Origin: Ignavibacterium sp.
Lineage (GTDB): Bacteria; Bacteroidota; Ignavibacteria; Ignavibacteriales; Ignavibacteriaceae
Assembly: GCF_025998815.1 (NCBI RefSeq)
Contig: NZ_AP026678.1
Location: 2,976,001 to 3,040,000, forward strand
Direction of reading: 5' to 3'
DNA length: 64,000 nt
Each line of letters begins with the position of its first letter. Position 1 is the first letter of the stretch. The notes under the pieces were generated by a model that was given only the letters and a program-made list of their open reading frames with translations, was not told the DNA's origin and searched no databases. A program made the position numbers and the translations under genes. Of this stretch, positions 34,886 to 43,953 are shown piece by piece.

Positions 34886-34893
34886 AAAAGCAG

Positions 34894-34917
34894 GGCAAAG
34901 AAATATCTTTGCCTTTT
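34894..34917 (+). terminator. Rho-independent terminator after the B12-sensor gene
   Basis: An 8-bp perfect stem, GGCAAAGA with TCTTTGCC, has a four-base loop AATA and a TTTT tail, starting nine bases after the stop codon. It separates the B12 genes from the metal operon. Confidence 0.85.
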
Positions 34918-34934
34918 AATTTACTTTAATATAA

Positions 34935-34952
34935 ATTTAAGTGAGCTTAAAT
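34935..34952 (+). promoter_or_regulatory. Dyad operator of the metal-homeostasis operon
   Basis: ATTTAAG (34935-34941) and CTTAAAT (34946-34952) are perfect reverse complements around TGAG, an 18-bp site of the size bound by DtxR/MntR-type dimers. It lies 20 bases before the DtxR-like gene start and between a terminator and that gene. A further half-site-like ACTTAAAT runs into the start codon. Binding by the encoded regulator is inferred. Confidence 0.6.
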
Positions 34953-34972
34953 ATTAAATAAACTGGACTTAA

Positions 34973-35632
34973 ATGAAAAACATTTCTAAAGAAGATTATC
35001 TGAGTGCAATTTATAAACTTCGTGATGAAGCTGGTGAAATTAAACCAAATTTAATTGCAGAAAATCTTGAAATATCTCCTGCTGCTGTAACGGATATGCT
35101 TAAGAAACTTGCCGTTGATGGGTTTGTTCAGTACAAAAAGTATAAAGGAATTAAGCTTACATCAAAAGGAGAAAAGTATGCTGTCAATATGATCAGAAAG
35201 CATCGTCTCTGGGAAACTTTTCTTTATGAAACACTTAATATGCCCTGGGAAAAAATTCACGATGAAGCTGAAAAGCTCGAGCATTCGTCATCTGATGAGT
35301 TAGTTGATAAACTTGAAGAGTTTTTAAATTACCCGAAATTTGATCCTCACGGCTATCCGATTCCAGATAAATCGGGTTCACTTCCAAAACATAAGCCTGT
35401 TATAGCTTTATCAGAACTCAACAAAAATGATAAAGGAATAATTGCACGGATAAGCGATTTTAAGAGTGAATTACTTTTATACGCAACACGGCAAGGATTA
35501 ACAATTGGACAAAAAATTTCGGTAAAAGACAAACTTGAATTCGATGGTTCAGTTTTAATTAAGACCAGTTCAAACGAAGTAAGTCTGAGCAAAAAGATCG
35601 CTTCAAATATTTTTATACAAAAGGACGATTAG
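34973..35632 (+). CDS. DtxR/MntR-family metal-dependent transcriptional repressor
   Basis: A 219-aa regulator. The N-terminal winged helix (LIAENLEISPAAVTDMLKKL, residues about 24-43) is followed by the metal-binding and dimerisation domain with the family pattern IRKHRLWETFLYE, PWEKIHDEAEKLEHSSSDEL and NYPKFDPHGYPIP. A C-terminal SH3/FeoA-like domain (about 145-218) completes the long-form layout. Metal choice (Fe2+ or Mn2+) cannot be decided by eye. As first gene of an operon with FeoA, FeoB and an iron exporter-like gene, iron is favoured. It probably represses the operon at the dyad just upstream. Confidence 0.93.
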   Translation: MKNISKEDYLSAIYKLRDEAGEIKPNLIAENLEISPAAVTDMLKKLAVDGFVQYKKYKGIKLTSKGEKYAVNMIRKHRLWETFLYETLNMPWEKIHDEAEKLEHSSSDELVDKLEEFLNYPKFDPHGYPIPDKSGSLPKHKPVIALSELNKNDKGIIARISDFKSELLLYATRQGLTIGQKISVKDKLEFDGSVLIKTSSNEVSLSKKIASNIFIQKDD

Positions 35633-35635
35633 ACT

Positions 35636-36664
35636 ATGAGTGAACCTTTAACACTTTTGCTTATAGGATTTGCAATTATACTTCTGGTTTATGTTTTGGT
35701 GAAACCTGAAAACGGGTTAATCACTTTACTGATAAAAAATAAAAATGCAAATCAAAAAACTCTTCTCGAAGATGCATTGAAATTCATTTATAACTGTGAA
35801 TACAACAATATTAATTGCACATTAAACAGTATTGCAGGTAATCTTGGCATCTCTGCAGATTTTGCTGCCGGTATTGTGGCAAAACTTCAGAATATGGGAT
35901 TGCTTCAGGTTGACAGGGATTATCTGGCTCTCACTTCTGAGGGTAAATCTTATGCTTTGAGAGTAATACGCGTTCATAGATTGTGGGAAAAATTTCTTGC
36001 TGATGAAACGAGTATGACAGAAAAAGAATGGCATAAAGCTGCTGAAGAAATTGAACATAAATTGTCAGAAGAAGAAGCTGATAAGTTAGCTGCACAAATT
36101 GGCAATCCGGTTTTTGATCCTCACGGAGATCCAATACCAACCGCATCAGGAGAAATTCCTGAAAAAGCTGGTAAGCATCTTACTGAAATGCAACCTGGTG
36201 AAATGGCAACTATAATTCATATTGAAGATGAACCACACGCAATCTACAGTCAGATTCTTGCAGAAGGATTATACCCGGGAATGCAGATAAGAATGATTGA
36301 AGTAAATGATAAGAGAGTAAAGTTTGAAGCAAATGGAGAGGAATGTATCCTTTCACCATTAATTGCAAAAAGTATTACAATTGGTCCGATAAAATTTGAA
36401 AAACCTGTCGAAGGTAAATTGAAAACTCTTTCACATCTGAAAGTTGGAGAAAAAGGAATTGTAATGGGAATTGCAAAATCTTTAAGAGGACAGCAAAGAA
36501 GAAGATTGATGGATTTAGGAATAGTGCCTGGTACTGAAATAGAAGCCGAGCTTGAAAGTATTTCCGGCGATCCTGTTGCTTATCGTGTCAGAGGAGCTAC
36601 TATTGCATTAAGAAAAGAACAAGCAGATAAAATTTATCTTGTTAAAGATGAGGAGAAAAATTGA
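35636..36664 (+). CDS. Membrane-anchored DtxR-like protein fused to two FeoA domains
   Basis: A 342-aa fusion. Residues about 5-25 are a hydrophobic helix ([18 protein letters not shown]). A DtxR-type winged helix (about 42-105) and metal/dimerisation domain ([34 protein letters not shown]) follow. Two SH3-like FeoA domains come next: a divergent one at about 183-255 and a canonical one at about 262-337 ([29 protein letters not shown]). No separate feoA is present, so this protein probably supplies FeoA function to the FeoB genes directly downstream. It starts three bases after the first regulator, and homology of the two suggests duplication. Confidence 0.85.
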   Translation: MSEPLTLLLIGFAIILLVYVLVKPENGLITLLIKNKNANQKTLLEDALKFIYNCEYNNINCTLNSIAGNLGISADFAAGIVAKLQNMGLLQVDRDYLALTSEGKSYALRVIRVHRLWEKFLADETSMTEKEWHKAAEEIEHKLSEEEADKLAAQIGNPVFDPHGDPIPTASGEIPEKAGKHLTEMQPGEMATIIHIEDEPHAIYSQILAEGLYPGMQIRMIEVNDKRVKFEANGEECILSPLIAKSITIGPIKFEKPVEGKLKTLSHLKVGEKGIVMGIAKSLRGQQRRRLMDLGIVPGTEIEAELESISGDPVAYRVRGATIALRKEQADKIYLVKDEEKN

Positions 36665-37458
36665 TTATGAATGATAATTGTGCTAATTGTCCTGCTCATA
36701 ATCTTTCCAATCTTAAAAAACTTGGAATTGATATGAGTAGTTTTGATTATGTTGTAGCACTTGCCGGAAATCCGAACACAGGCAAGAGTACAGTTTTTAA
36801 TTATCTTACCGGGTTAAAGCAACACACTGGTAATTGGCCTGGCAAAACTGTTACAAGAGCCGAAGGTGGTTTTGAGTATAATGGTAAAAAGTTCAAACTA
36901 GTTGATTTGCCAGGTACATATTCACTTCTTTCAACAAGTGTTGATGAAGAAGTAGCAAGAGACTTTATATTATTTGGTCAGCCGGATGTTACAGTAATTG
37001 TTATTGATGCAACTCGTGTTGAAAGAAATTTAAACCTCGTATTACAAATTCTTGAAATAACTGACCGTGTTGTAATTTGTTTGAACCTGATGGACGAAGC
37101 AAGACGAAATAAAATTGAAGTTGATGCCCGAACACTATCAAAAGAACTTGGTGTACCCGTTGTTCCTGCTGCTGCACGACAGGGAGAAGGAATGACCGAG
37201 CTTTTAAAGTATATTTATGAAGTTGCAACAGGTTCATATATATGTAAACCTTACCGGATTAAAAGTAAATCAAGAGAGTTGAATGAAGCCATAGATAAAT
37301 TAAGCAAAGCAATTCAGCAGGAATTTCCGAATCTTCCGAATACACGATGGGTTGCTCTAAGACTGCTTGAAGGAGACCAGAACATAATTGATGCTATACG
37401 AAGTGGTGAACTTGGAAATCTCAATTCACCAAAAGTTGTTGAATTACAGGAAGCATAG
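36661..37458 (+). CDS. feoB: FeoB GTPase domain as a separate protein
   Basis: A 265-aa protein corresponding to the cytoplasmic N-terminal half of FeoB. G1 is [16 protein letters not shown], with switch I ending [10 protein letters not shown]3 DLPGTYSL, G4-like [11 protein letters not shown] and G5-like [10 protein letters not shown], then a helical GDI-like region. An N-terminal C-x2-C ([11 protein letters not shown]) may bind metal. It stops without any membrane segment; the permease is a second gene 37 bases later. A TTG at 36661 lies five bases after AGGAG; an ATG at 36667 is also possible. It overlaps the FeoA fusion gene by four bases if TTG is used. Confidence 0.9.
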   Translation: MIMNDNCANCPAHNLSNLKKLGIDMSSFDYVVALAGNPNTGKSTVFNYLTGLKQHTGNWPGKTVTRAEGGFEYNGKKFKLVDLPGTYSLLSTSVDEEVARDFILFGQPDVTVIVIDATRVERNLNLVLQILEITDRVVICLNLMDEARRNKIEVDARTLSKELGVPVVPAAARQGEGMTELLKYIYEVATGSYICKPYRIKSKSRELNEAIDKLSKAIQQEFPNLPNTRWVALRLLEGDQNIIDAIRSGELGNLNSPKVVELQEA

Positions 37459-37495
37459 TGTAAATAACTGTTGTGTAATTATAAGGTAAAAGAAT

Positions 37496-38926
37496 ATGGA
37501 AAAAGTTTTTGATCCACGGGAAAGAATAATCGCAGAAGCAAACAAGCTTCGGTGGGAACTTGGTGAAAATATTCATGATATTCTGATGGAAAATATTTAT
37601 GAGAACGCTTCTGATATTGCTAAAAAAACAGTCAGGTATCCGGACAAAGAGGTAGCGTTCAGTTTCGATAGAACATTAGACAAGATTCTTACAAGCAAGT
37701 ACCTCGGCTTTCCTATTATGTTCATTATGCTCGGAGTAGTTTTCTGGTTAACAATTCAAGGTGCAAATTATCCTTCCGGACTTTTAGCAAATTTATTGGT
37801 TGATACAATTCATCCTGCTTTGAAAGCATTTGCAACTGATATAAGACTTCCCTGGTGGTTAAGCGGAATATTAATAGACGGAGCATATCTGGCTATGGCA
37901 TGGGTTGTAAGTGTAATGCTTCCTCCAATGGCAATCTTTTTCCCATTATACACTTTGCTCGAAGATTTTGGTTATCTGCCAAGAGTGGCTTTTAATATGG
38001 ATCCACTTTATAAAAAAGTTGGTGCCCACGGAAGACAAGCATTAACAATGGCAATGGGGTTTGGTTGCAACGCTGCAGGAGTAATTGCAACAAGAGTAAT
38101 TGATTCACCGAGAGAAAGATTAATTGCAATCATAACAAATAACTTTTCACTTTGTAACGGAAGATGGCCAACACAAATTTTGATAGCAACAGTTTTTATT
38201 GGTAGTGCTGTTCCAGCATATCTGGCAGGAATAGTTTCAGCTGCCGCAGTAGTGTTTGTAGCTGTGTTGGGAATATCATTTAGTTTACTTGTGTCATGGT
38301 TTCTTTCAAGAACTTTATTAAAAGGCGAAGCTTCAGCATTTAGTCTTGAATTGCCTCCTTACAGACCACCCAGAATTCTTCAAACACTTTATACTTCTTT
38401 AATCGACAGAACGATTTTTGTATTATGGCGAGCAATAGTGTTTGCAATTCCAGCGGGAATGTTAATCTGGCTTGTTGCAAATGTTACAATTGATGGAGTC
38501 TCTATCGCAAATCATTTTATCAGATATGCTAATCCTATTGCATTTGTATTCGGACTTAATGGTGTAATATTTCTCGCATATATAATTGCAATTCCTGCTA
38601 ATGAAATTGTTATTCCTACAATTTTAATGTTAACAGTTGCAAATCTCGGAATTCAGGGAGTTGGTGCTGGTAGCGGAGTTATGTTTGAACTTGAGTCCAC
38701 TGCTGATGTTGCTTCTATTCTGCAAGCCGGAGGTTGGACACTTCTTACCGGAATTAATCTTATGCTTTTTAGTTTATTACACAATCCTTGTTCAACAACA
38801 ATCTTTACAATTTATAAAGAAACAAAAAGCTGGAAGTGGACTTTAGTTTCAACTTTTCTCCCAATAGCGATGGGACTAACTATAACATTTTTTGTTACAC
38901 AAATCTGGAGATTATTAACTAATTAA
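37496..38926 (+). CDS. feoB: FeoB permease domain as a separate protein
   Basis: A 476-aa polytopic protein matching the membrane half of FeoB, with two Gate-type regions and about eight to nine helices. The core reads [23 protein letters not shown], then [15 protein letters not shown], the variant of the FeoB gate also found in other anaerobes in place of PFMSCSARLP. It begins with a soluble stretch ([20 protein letters not shown]) equal to the linker after the GTPase in fused FeoB. It should import Fe2+ with the separate GTPase. The split does not look like a recent frameshift: the gap is 37 bases and the second gene has its own ATG. Confidence 0.9.
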   Translation: MEKVFDPRERIIAEANKLRWELGENIHDILMENIYENASDIAKKTVRYPDKEVAFSFDRTLDKILTSKYLGFPIMFIMLGVVFWLTIQGANYPSGLLANLLVDTIHPALKAFATDIRLPWWLSGILIDGAYLAMAWVVSVMLPPMAIFFPLYTLLEDFGYLPRVAFNMDPLYKKVGAHGRQALTMAMGFGCNAAGVIATRVIDSPRERLIAIITNNFSLCNGRWPTQILIATVFIGSAVPAYLAGIVSAAAVVFVAVLGISFSLLVSWFLSRTLLKGEASAFSLELPPYRPPRILQTLYTSLIDRTIFVLWRAIVFAIPAGMLIWLVANVTIDGVSIANHFIRYANPIAFVFGLNGVIFLAYIIAIPANEIVIPTILMLTVANLGIQGVGAGSGVMFELESTADVASILQAGGWTLLTGINLMLFSLLHNPCSTTIFTIYKETKSWKWTLVSTFLPIAMGLTITFFVTQIWRLLTN

Positions 38927-40050
38927 TGATGAATAATATGGTAGATTCTAAAACGAAAAAAATCTGGAAGAAACGACTGCAGGAAGAAATTGATGCAGCT
39001 TTTCTTTATAAAACTCTGTCTGAAATTGTAAAAGATGAGAAAAAGAAATCGCTTTATGAAAAATTATCTGAAATAGAAAACAAACATGTAAATGTTTGGA
39101 TAGAACATCTGAAAAAAAATTCAATTCCTTTCGAAAATCTTAAACCAACAATTAAAGCAAAGCTATTAAGTAAATTCAGTAAAAAGTATGGTCCATCACT
39201 TCTTAACAGAATGATGTTGATGGAAGAATCATCAGAAGTAAAATCATATCTGAACTTGTATAAAAATTCCGATTCATCTCAAACGAAAGATATTGCATTG
39301 AAATTGGCAAAGGATTCTGCAATGCACGCACAATCATTAATGTCCTCATCAGGGGCGCAATCCGAACCGTGGCATACAGCAGAATCAGGCGGTTTATTAA
39401 GAAATGTTGTTTATGGTTTTAACGATGGTCTAACTGCAAACTTTGGTTTAATTGCAGGAGTAATTGGCGCAGCTGCTCATCCCCATATCATCTTGATTTC
39501 TGGAATTGCCGGAATGATAGCTGATGCTCTTTCAATGGGTTCATCGGGTTATTTGGCTGCTGTTAGTGAAAAAGAAGTTTATGAACATGAAAAAGCTATG
39601 GAAGCTGAGGAAATTAAATTAATGCCAGAACTTGAAACCGAAGAGCTTGCCTTAATCTATGAAGCAAAAGGAATTTCAAAAGACGAAGCACTCAAACGGG
39701 CAAAAGAAATAATGCAGAATCCAGAACAAGCATTGGATGATAAAATGCACGAAGAGCTTGGTTTAGCAGAAAGAAGTATTAGTCCTCTTACTGAAGGTTG
39801 GGTAACAGGATTATCAACTGCAATTGGTGCTTTGATCCCGATATTTCCGTTTTTCTTTCTGAAAGGTCCGGTTGCTATATGGAGTTCTTTTATTATTTCA
39901 ATGCTTTCTCATTTTCTGGTTGGTGCGGCAAGAAGTTTTTTCACAGGACGAGGAATTTTCAGAAGCGGATTTGATATGTTTATTGTTGGTTTCGGTGTAG
40001 CAGCAGTTGGATATGTTATTGGTGATTTAATTCTAAAATTATTAATGTGA
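38926..40050 (+). CDS. Ferritin-like/VIT1-CCC1 fusion, membrane-bound ferritin (MbfA) type
   Basis: A 374-aa protein. The N-terminal 140 residues form a rubrerythrin-like four-helix bundle with di-iron ligand patterns ([39 protein letters not shown]). The C-terminal part is a VIT1/CCC1 transporter with about five helices ([56 protein letters not shown]). MbfA proteins export iron and protect against peroxide. Its start overlaps the FeoB permease stop by one base, placing an exporter in the same operon as the importer. Mn2+ transport is an alternative. Confidence 0.9.
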   Translation: MMNNMVDSKTKKIWKKRLQEEIDAAFLYKTLSEIVKDEKKKSLYEKLSEIENKHVNVWIEHLKKNSIPFENLKPTIKAKLLSKFSKKYGPSLLNRMMLMEESSEVKSYLNLYKNSDSSQTKDIALKLAKDSAMHAQSLMSSSGAQSEPWHTAESGGLLRNVVYGFNDGLTANFGLIAGVIGAAAHPHIILISGIAGMIADALSMGSSGYLAAVSEKEVYEHEKAMEAEEIKLMPELETEELALIYEAKGISKDEALKRAKEIMQNPEQALDDKMHEELGLAERSISPLTEGWVTGLSTAIGALIPIFPFFFLKGPVAIWSSFIISMLSHFLVGAARSFFTGRGIFRSGFDMFIVGFGVAAVGYVIGDLILKLLM

Positions 40051-40060
40051 GTTTGTTTAT

Positions 40061-40849
40061 ATGAAAACTATTCGACTTCTTTCCTGGAATGTTAATGGTA
40101 TTCGTGCTGTTCACAAAAAAGGTTTTGTAGATTGGGTCTTGAAAGAAATTCCTGATATTCTTTGTTTGCAGGAAACAAAAGCTCATCCGGCTCAGTTACC
40201 AAAAGAATTACTTTCGATAAATGGTTATCAATCTTTCTTTTCATCTTCAAAAGTTAAAAGGGGTTATAGTGGCGTTGCAGTTTATACTAAATTAAATCCT
40301 GTTGATGTTAAATATGGTTTTGATATTCCCAGATTTGATGATGAAGGAAGAACACTCATCCTTGATTACAAAGAATTTGTTTTGTTTAACATTTACTTTC
40401 CGAATGGTAAAATGTCGGATGAAAGATTAAAATATAAATTGGACTTCTATGATGCCTTTCTTGAATATGCTAATAAACTGATACAACAAGGAAGAAAAGT
40501 AATTGTTTGTGGTGATGTGAACACTGCACACAAAGAAATTGATCTTGCACGACCGAAAGAAAATGAGAAAACATCAGGTTTTCTTCCAATCGAAAGACAA
40601 TGGATCGATAAATTTTTAGCAAATGGTTTTGTGGATACATTCAGAATGTTTAACGATCAACCGGGAAATTATACTTGGTGGAATATGCAAACCCGGGCAC
40701 GTCAAAGAAATATCGGCTGGAGAATTGACTACTTTTTTGTTTCAGGAAACTTTAAAGACAAAGTAAAAAATGCTTTTATTCTTTCTGATGTAATGGGTTC
40801 TGATCATTGTCCAATCGGGATAGAAATTCTTACTGATACAGCCAATTGA
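40061..40849 (+). CDS. xthA: Exodeoxyribonuclease III
   Basis: A 262-aa AP endonuclease/3' exonuclease of the ExoIII family. Catalytic motifs are intact: [17 protein letters not shown] (Asn), CLQETKA (Glu, metal), [16 protein letters not shown] (Asp/Asn), DYFFVSG and [10 protein letters not shown] (Asp-His). It cleaves the DNA backbone at abasic sites in base-excision repair. It follows the MbfA gene by ten bases, so it may be read together with the iron operon, a sensible pairing since iron produces oxidative DNA damage. Confidence 0.95.
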   Translation: MKTIRLLSWNVNGIRAVHKKGFVDWVLKEIPDILCLQETKAHPAQLPKELLSINGYQSFFSSSKVKRGYSGVAVYTKLNPVDVKYGFDIPRFDDEGRTLILDYKEFVLFNIYFPNGKMSDERLKYKLDFYDAFLEYANKLIQQGRKVIVCGDVNTAHKEIDLARPKENEKTSGFLPIERQWIDKFLANGFVDTFRMFNDQPGNYTWWNMQTRARQRNIGWRIDYFFVSGNFKDKVKNAFILSDVMGSDHCPIGIEILTDTAN

Positions 40850-40905
40850 ATTTTTTATTTGACATTCTTGTTTTAACTTCAAATCAATAAATAAACTAAT
40901 CGGAA

Positions 40906-41733
40906 ATGAAACACTTTGGAATTTTTTTATTGGTGATTTGTACGGTATATCTTCAAGCCCAATCTAATTCTACTGTTGAGGCAAGCGCTGATATTGTGTT
41001 TGATTCATTTGACTCTGTAAATGATACTTTAATCAATGCAGGAATCTTAGTTTCTTTGGAAAAAGATTGGCATATCTACTGGCGAAATTCCGGTGATAGC
41101 GGAATACCAACTTCATTTGAATTTGATTTACCCGAAAATTTCAGGTTAACAGAATTAAAATGGCCTCTTCCAAAAATATTTGAGTTTGAAGGTTATGCAA
41201 GCTATGGTTACGAAAACAAAGTATTATTTCCATTTCAAATAATATTGCCTACTGAAAGAACATTAAATTCATTTCCAATCAGAGTAAAACTTAAATCACT
41301 TATTTGTAAAGATGTTTGTAAGCCGTTTAACACAGAAGTAAGTAAGGTATTTGATTTGAATTCCACTCATCAATCTTCAACAGAAATAAAAGAACTTTTT
41401 AAAAATGCCCTTAATCAAATACCTGAAAAAAATTTTTTTATTGAGATTGATGCAAAAGAAATTGCAGACAAAGTTTTAATGAGTATTACCTCTCAAAGAT
41501 TAAATCTGAAAAAAATTAAAAGCATACACTTTATCCCTTATGAAAATGGAATTTTCAGAAATAGTCTTTCTCAGAATTTCAAGTGGAATGATGAATCCAT
41601 TCAACTTGAAATCGAATATGATCAATTCAAAACAAAAACGCCTGATTTAATTGAAGGAATTCTTTTATTGGAAATTTCATCGGAAGAAGGAGTTAAGAAA
41701 GTTGGATATGAAATCAGTGTAAAACTAAACTAA
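40906..41733 (+). CDS. Periplasmic DsbD N-domain-like thiol/disulfide protein
   Basis: A 275-aa exported protein with a signal peptide ending YLQAQ. It resembles the soluble N-terminal domain of ScsB/DsbD (PF11412 type): WHIYWRNSGDSGIPTSFEF, KWPLPKIFEFEGYASYGYEN and ICKDVCKPFNTEV, where C-x3-C is the redox-active pair. The transmembrane and thioredoxin parts of DsbD are absent, so electrons must come from another protein. Downstream, 25 bases later and behind a perfect ribosome site, is a thioredoxin-fold peroxiredoxin-like protein, likely its redox partner. Confidence 0.82.
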   Translation: MKHFGIFLLVICTVYLQAQSNSTVEASADIVFDSFDSVNDTLINAGILVSLEKDWHIYWRNSGDSGIPTSFEFDLPENFRLTELKWPLPKIFEFEGYASYGYENKVLFPFQIILPTERTLNSFPIRVKLKSLICKDVCKPFNTEVSKVFDLNSTHQSSTEIKELFKNALNQIPEKNFFIEIDAKEIADKVLMSITSQRLNLKKIKSIHFIPYENGIFRNSLSQNFKWNDESIQLEIEYDQFKTKTPDLIEGILLLEISSEEGVKKVGYEISVKLN

Positions 41734-41758
41734 TCAATAATATCTAAAGGAGGTTACA

Positions 41759-42358
41759 ATGAAACTAAAAATCTTTTTCTCATTCATCTTTTTTCTGAGC
41801 ACAACACTTTTTGCGCAGTCAGCAAAACTAAATGAAGCAGCTCCTGACTTTAAGCTGAAAGACTCAAATGGCAAAGAACATTCTTTAAGTGACTTTAAAG
41901 GTAAAGTAGTTGTGCTGGAATGGATAAACTACGATTGTCCGTTTGTTAAAAAACACTACAACTCGAAAAACATGCAATCACTTCAGGAAAAATACACCAA
42001 GCAGGATGTAATTTGGTTAGCTGTTTGCTCATCGGCGCCGGGTAAGCAAGGTAATTTTTCTACTGATGAAATAAATAAAAGAAGTAAAGAGCATGGTGCA
42101 AAGTTCACGGCATATCTGATTGATGAAGATGGTAAAGTTGGTAAAATGTATGGAGCCAAAACAACTCCTCACATGTTTATTATTAACAAAGACGGAAAGC
42201 TTGTTTATGCGGGAGGAATTGATGATAAAGCAAGTACCGATGTTGAAGACATACAGAAAGCAAAGAATTATGTTTCATCAGCACTTGATGAAATTCTCTC
42301 AGGTAAGCAAGTATCAGTTCAAAGCTCAACTCCCTATGGTTGCAGTGTGAAGTATTGA
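41759..42358 (+). CDS. Exported thioredoxin-fold peroxiredoxin-like protein
   Basis: A 199-aa AhpC/TSA-type protein with a signal peptide ending LFAQS. The core is AAPDFKLKDSNGKEHSLSDF, KVVVLEWINYDCPFVKKHYN with the single active Cys, and GAKTTPHMFIINKDGKLVY with the cis-Pro. A Cys in the C-terminal YGCSVKY tail is typical of this subfamily and may be the resolving residue. AAAGGAGGT precedes the start. It probably reduces peroxides or thiols in the periplasm together with the DsbD-like protein upstream. Confidence 0.88.
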   Translation: MKLKIFFSFIFFLSTTLFAQSAKLNEAAPDFKLKDSNGKEHSLSDFKGKVVVLEWINYDCPFVKKHYNSKNMQSLQEKYTKQDVIWLAVCSSAPGKQGNFSTDEINKRSKEHGAKFTAYLIDEDGKVGKMYGAKTTPHMFIINKDGKLVYAGGIDDKASTDVEDIQKAKNYVSSALDEILSGKQVSVQSSTPYGCSVKY

Positions 42359-42381
42359 AATCTAAACTATGAATTCTCTAT

Positions 42382-42410
42382 AAGGCAGTCACATCGGCTG
42401 CCTTTTTTAT
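42382..42410 (+). terminator. Rho-independent terminator after the peroxiredoxin gene
   Basis: AAGGCAG (42382-42388) pairs with CTGCCTT (42398-42404) around a nine-base loop, with a TTTTTT tail. It separates the redox pair from the photolyase genes. Confidence 0.85.
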
Positions 42411-42453
42411 TTTATTAGTGAACTAAATTTCCAGGCAATTAGTTTACTGCATT

Positions 42454-43953
42454 ATGAATGAAATAACACTAATATTTCCACATCAGCTTTTCAGGAATCA
42501 TCCTGCAATTGAGAAAAGCAGAATAATTTATCTTATCGAAGATCCACTTTTCTTTAAGGATGTGCGATATCCTTTATCATTTCATAAAAAGAAACTCGTT
42601 TTTCATCGTGCTTCAATGAAAGCATATGAGAAATATTTATTGGATAATGGATATGAAGTTGTTTATATCAATTATTCAAATTTTGGTAAAGATGTTCGCT
42701 CAAATTATTTGTCAACAATATTCAATAAAGTGAAAGTCAGTTCATTTCATTATGCAGATGTTACTGATTTTATTCTTGAGAAGCGATTACAGAAAATGTC
42801 GAAAAACATTGATAAAGTTTTAGTTAGATATGAGTCGCCAATGTTTTTAACCGATGAAAAATTTCTTAAAGAATTCTTCTCAATGCAAAAAACATATCTG
42901 ATGGCATCATTCTATATTGAACAAAGAAAAAGACTGAATATTCTGGTTGATAATGATAAACCGGCTGGCGGCAAATGGAGCTTTGATGAAGATAACAGAA
43001 AGAAACTTCCTTCTAACATAAAACTTCCGTCAATTAATTTTCCCGAAATATCAGACTTTGTTGTTGAAGCAATAGAATATGTTGAAAAATATTTCCCGGA
43101 TAATCCTGGTAACAGTTTTGATTTTCAATATCCGGTAACATTTGAACAAGCCGAAGATTGGTTAAATGATTTTCTTGAGCACAGATTAGAACTTTTTGGT
43201 GATTATGAAGATGCAATTGATAAAACTGAGAATTTTCTGTTTCACTCATTGTTATCTCCGTTGGTTAATTCAGGGCTATTAACTCCAACTCAGATAGTAA
43301 ATCAGGCAATTGAAATTTCCAAGAAGAAAAATATTCCATTAAATTCTTTAGAAGGTTTTATCCGGCAGATTATTGGCTGGCGTGAATATATTCGTGCAAT
43401 TTATTTGCTCGAAGGAGTAAAACAGCGAACAACCAATTATTTTGGTTTTCATAAAAAAATGCCCAAAGCATTTTATGATGCCAATACAGGAATTGAACCT
43501 GTTGATAATGTCATTAAGAAAGTTCTTGATAATGCATATTCACACCACATTGAAAGATTGATGATACTGGGAAATTTTATGTTGCTCTGTGAAATCAATC
43601 CGAATGAAGTTTACAAATGGTTTATGGAAATGTACATTGATGCTTATGATTGGGTAATGGTTCCTAATGTTTATGGAATGAGTCAGTATGCTGATGGTGG
43701 ATTGATCTGTACTAAACCTTACATCTCATCTTCCAACTATATCAGAAAAATGAGTAATTTTGATAAAGCTGATTGGTGTGAAATCTGGGATGCGTTATTC
43801 TGGAGATTTATTTATAAGCATAAGAAAGTCTTTGAAAAAAATCCGAGAATGAGTATGATGGTTGTACAGTTGAATAAAATGGATGGAGCAAAACTCAACA
43901 GACATCTGAAAATTGCAGATTCATTCCTAAAAAAAATATTTAATAATGGTTAA
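42454..43953 (+). CDS. Cryptochrome/photolyase-family protein, FeS-BCP-related branch
   Basis: A 499-aa flavoprotein of the deoxyribodipyrimidine-photolyase-related (PhrB-like) family. It has an N-terminal alpha/beta antenna domain (EITLIFPHQLFRNHPAIEKS, then YLIEDPLFF) and a C-terminal FAD-binding helical domain with GFIRQIIGWREYIRA, LMILGNFMLLCEINP and VPNVYGMSQYADGG. Family enzymes repair 6-4 photoproducts and bind a [4Fe-4S] cluster through four Cys. Only Cys379 and Cys442 appear at expected places; the C-x2-C pair after KMS is missing (KMSNFDKADWC), so the cluster is probably absent. Its 3' end overlaps the class II photolyase gene by eight bases. Confidence 0.88.
   Translation: MNEITLIFPHQLFRNHPAIEKSRIIYLIEDPLFFKDVRYPLSFHKKKLVFHRASMKAYEKYLLDNGYEVVYINYSNFGKDVRSNYLSTIFNKVKVSSFHYADVTDFILEKRLQKMSKNIDKVLVRYESPMFLTDEKFLKEFFSMQKTYLMASFYIEQRKRLNILVDNDKPAGGKWSFDEDNRKKLPSNIKLPSINFPEISDFVVEAIEYVEKYFPDNPGNSFDFQYPVTFEQAEDWLNDFLEHRLELFGDYEDAIDKTENFLFHSLLSPLVNSGLLTPTQIVNQAIEISKKKNIPLNSLEGFIRQIIGWREYIRAIYLLEGVKQRTTNYFGFHKKMPKAFYDANTGIEPVDNVIKKVLDNAYSHHIERLMILGNFMLLCEINPNEVYKWFMEMYIDAYDWVMVPNVYGMSQYADGGLICTKPYISSSNYIRKMSNFDKADWCEIWDALFWRFIYKHKKVFEKNPRMSMMVVQLNKMDGAKLNRHLKIADSFLKKIFNNG

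Noticed and set aside
37456-37498. FeoB split considered as a frameshift or assembly error
   Set aside because: The two halves are separated by a stop, a 37-base non-coding gap and a new ATG, and neither half is truncated within a domain. A single indel would not restore one frame.
40859-40864. TTGACA before the DsbD-like gene
   Set aside because: No acceptable -10 box lies 16-19 bases downstream, so a promoter is not supported.
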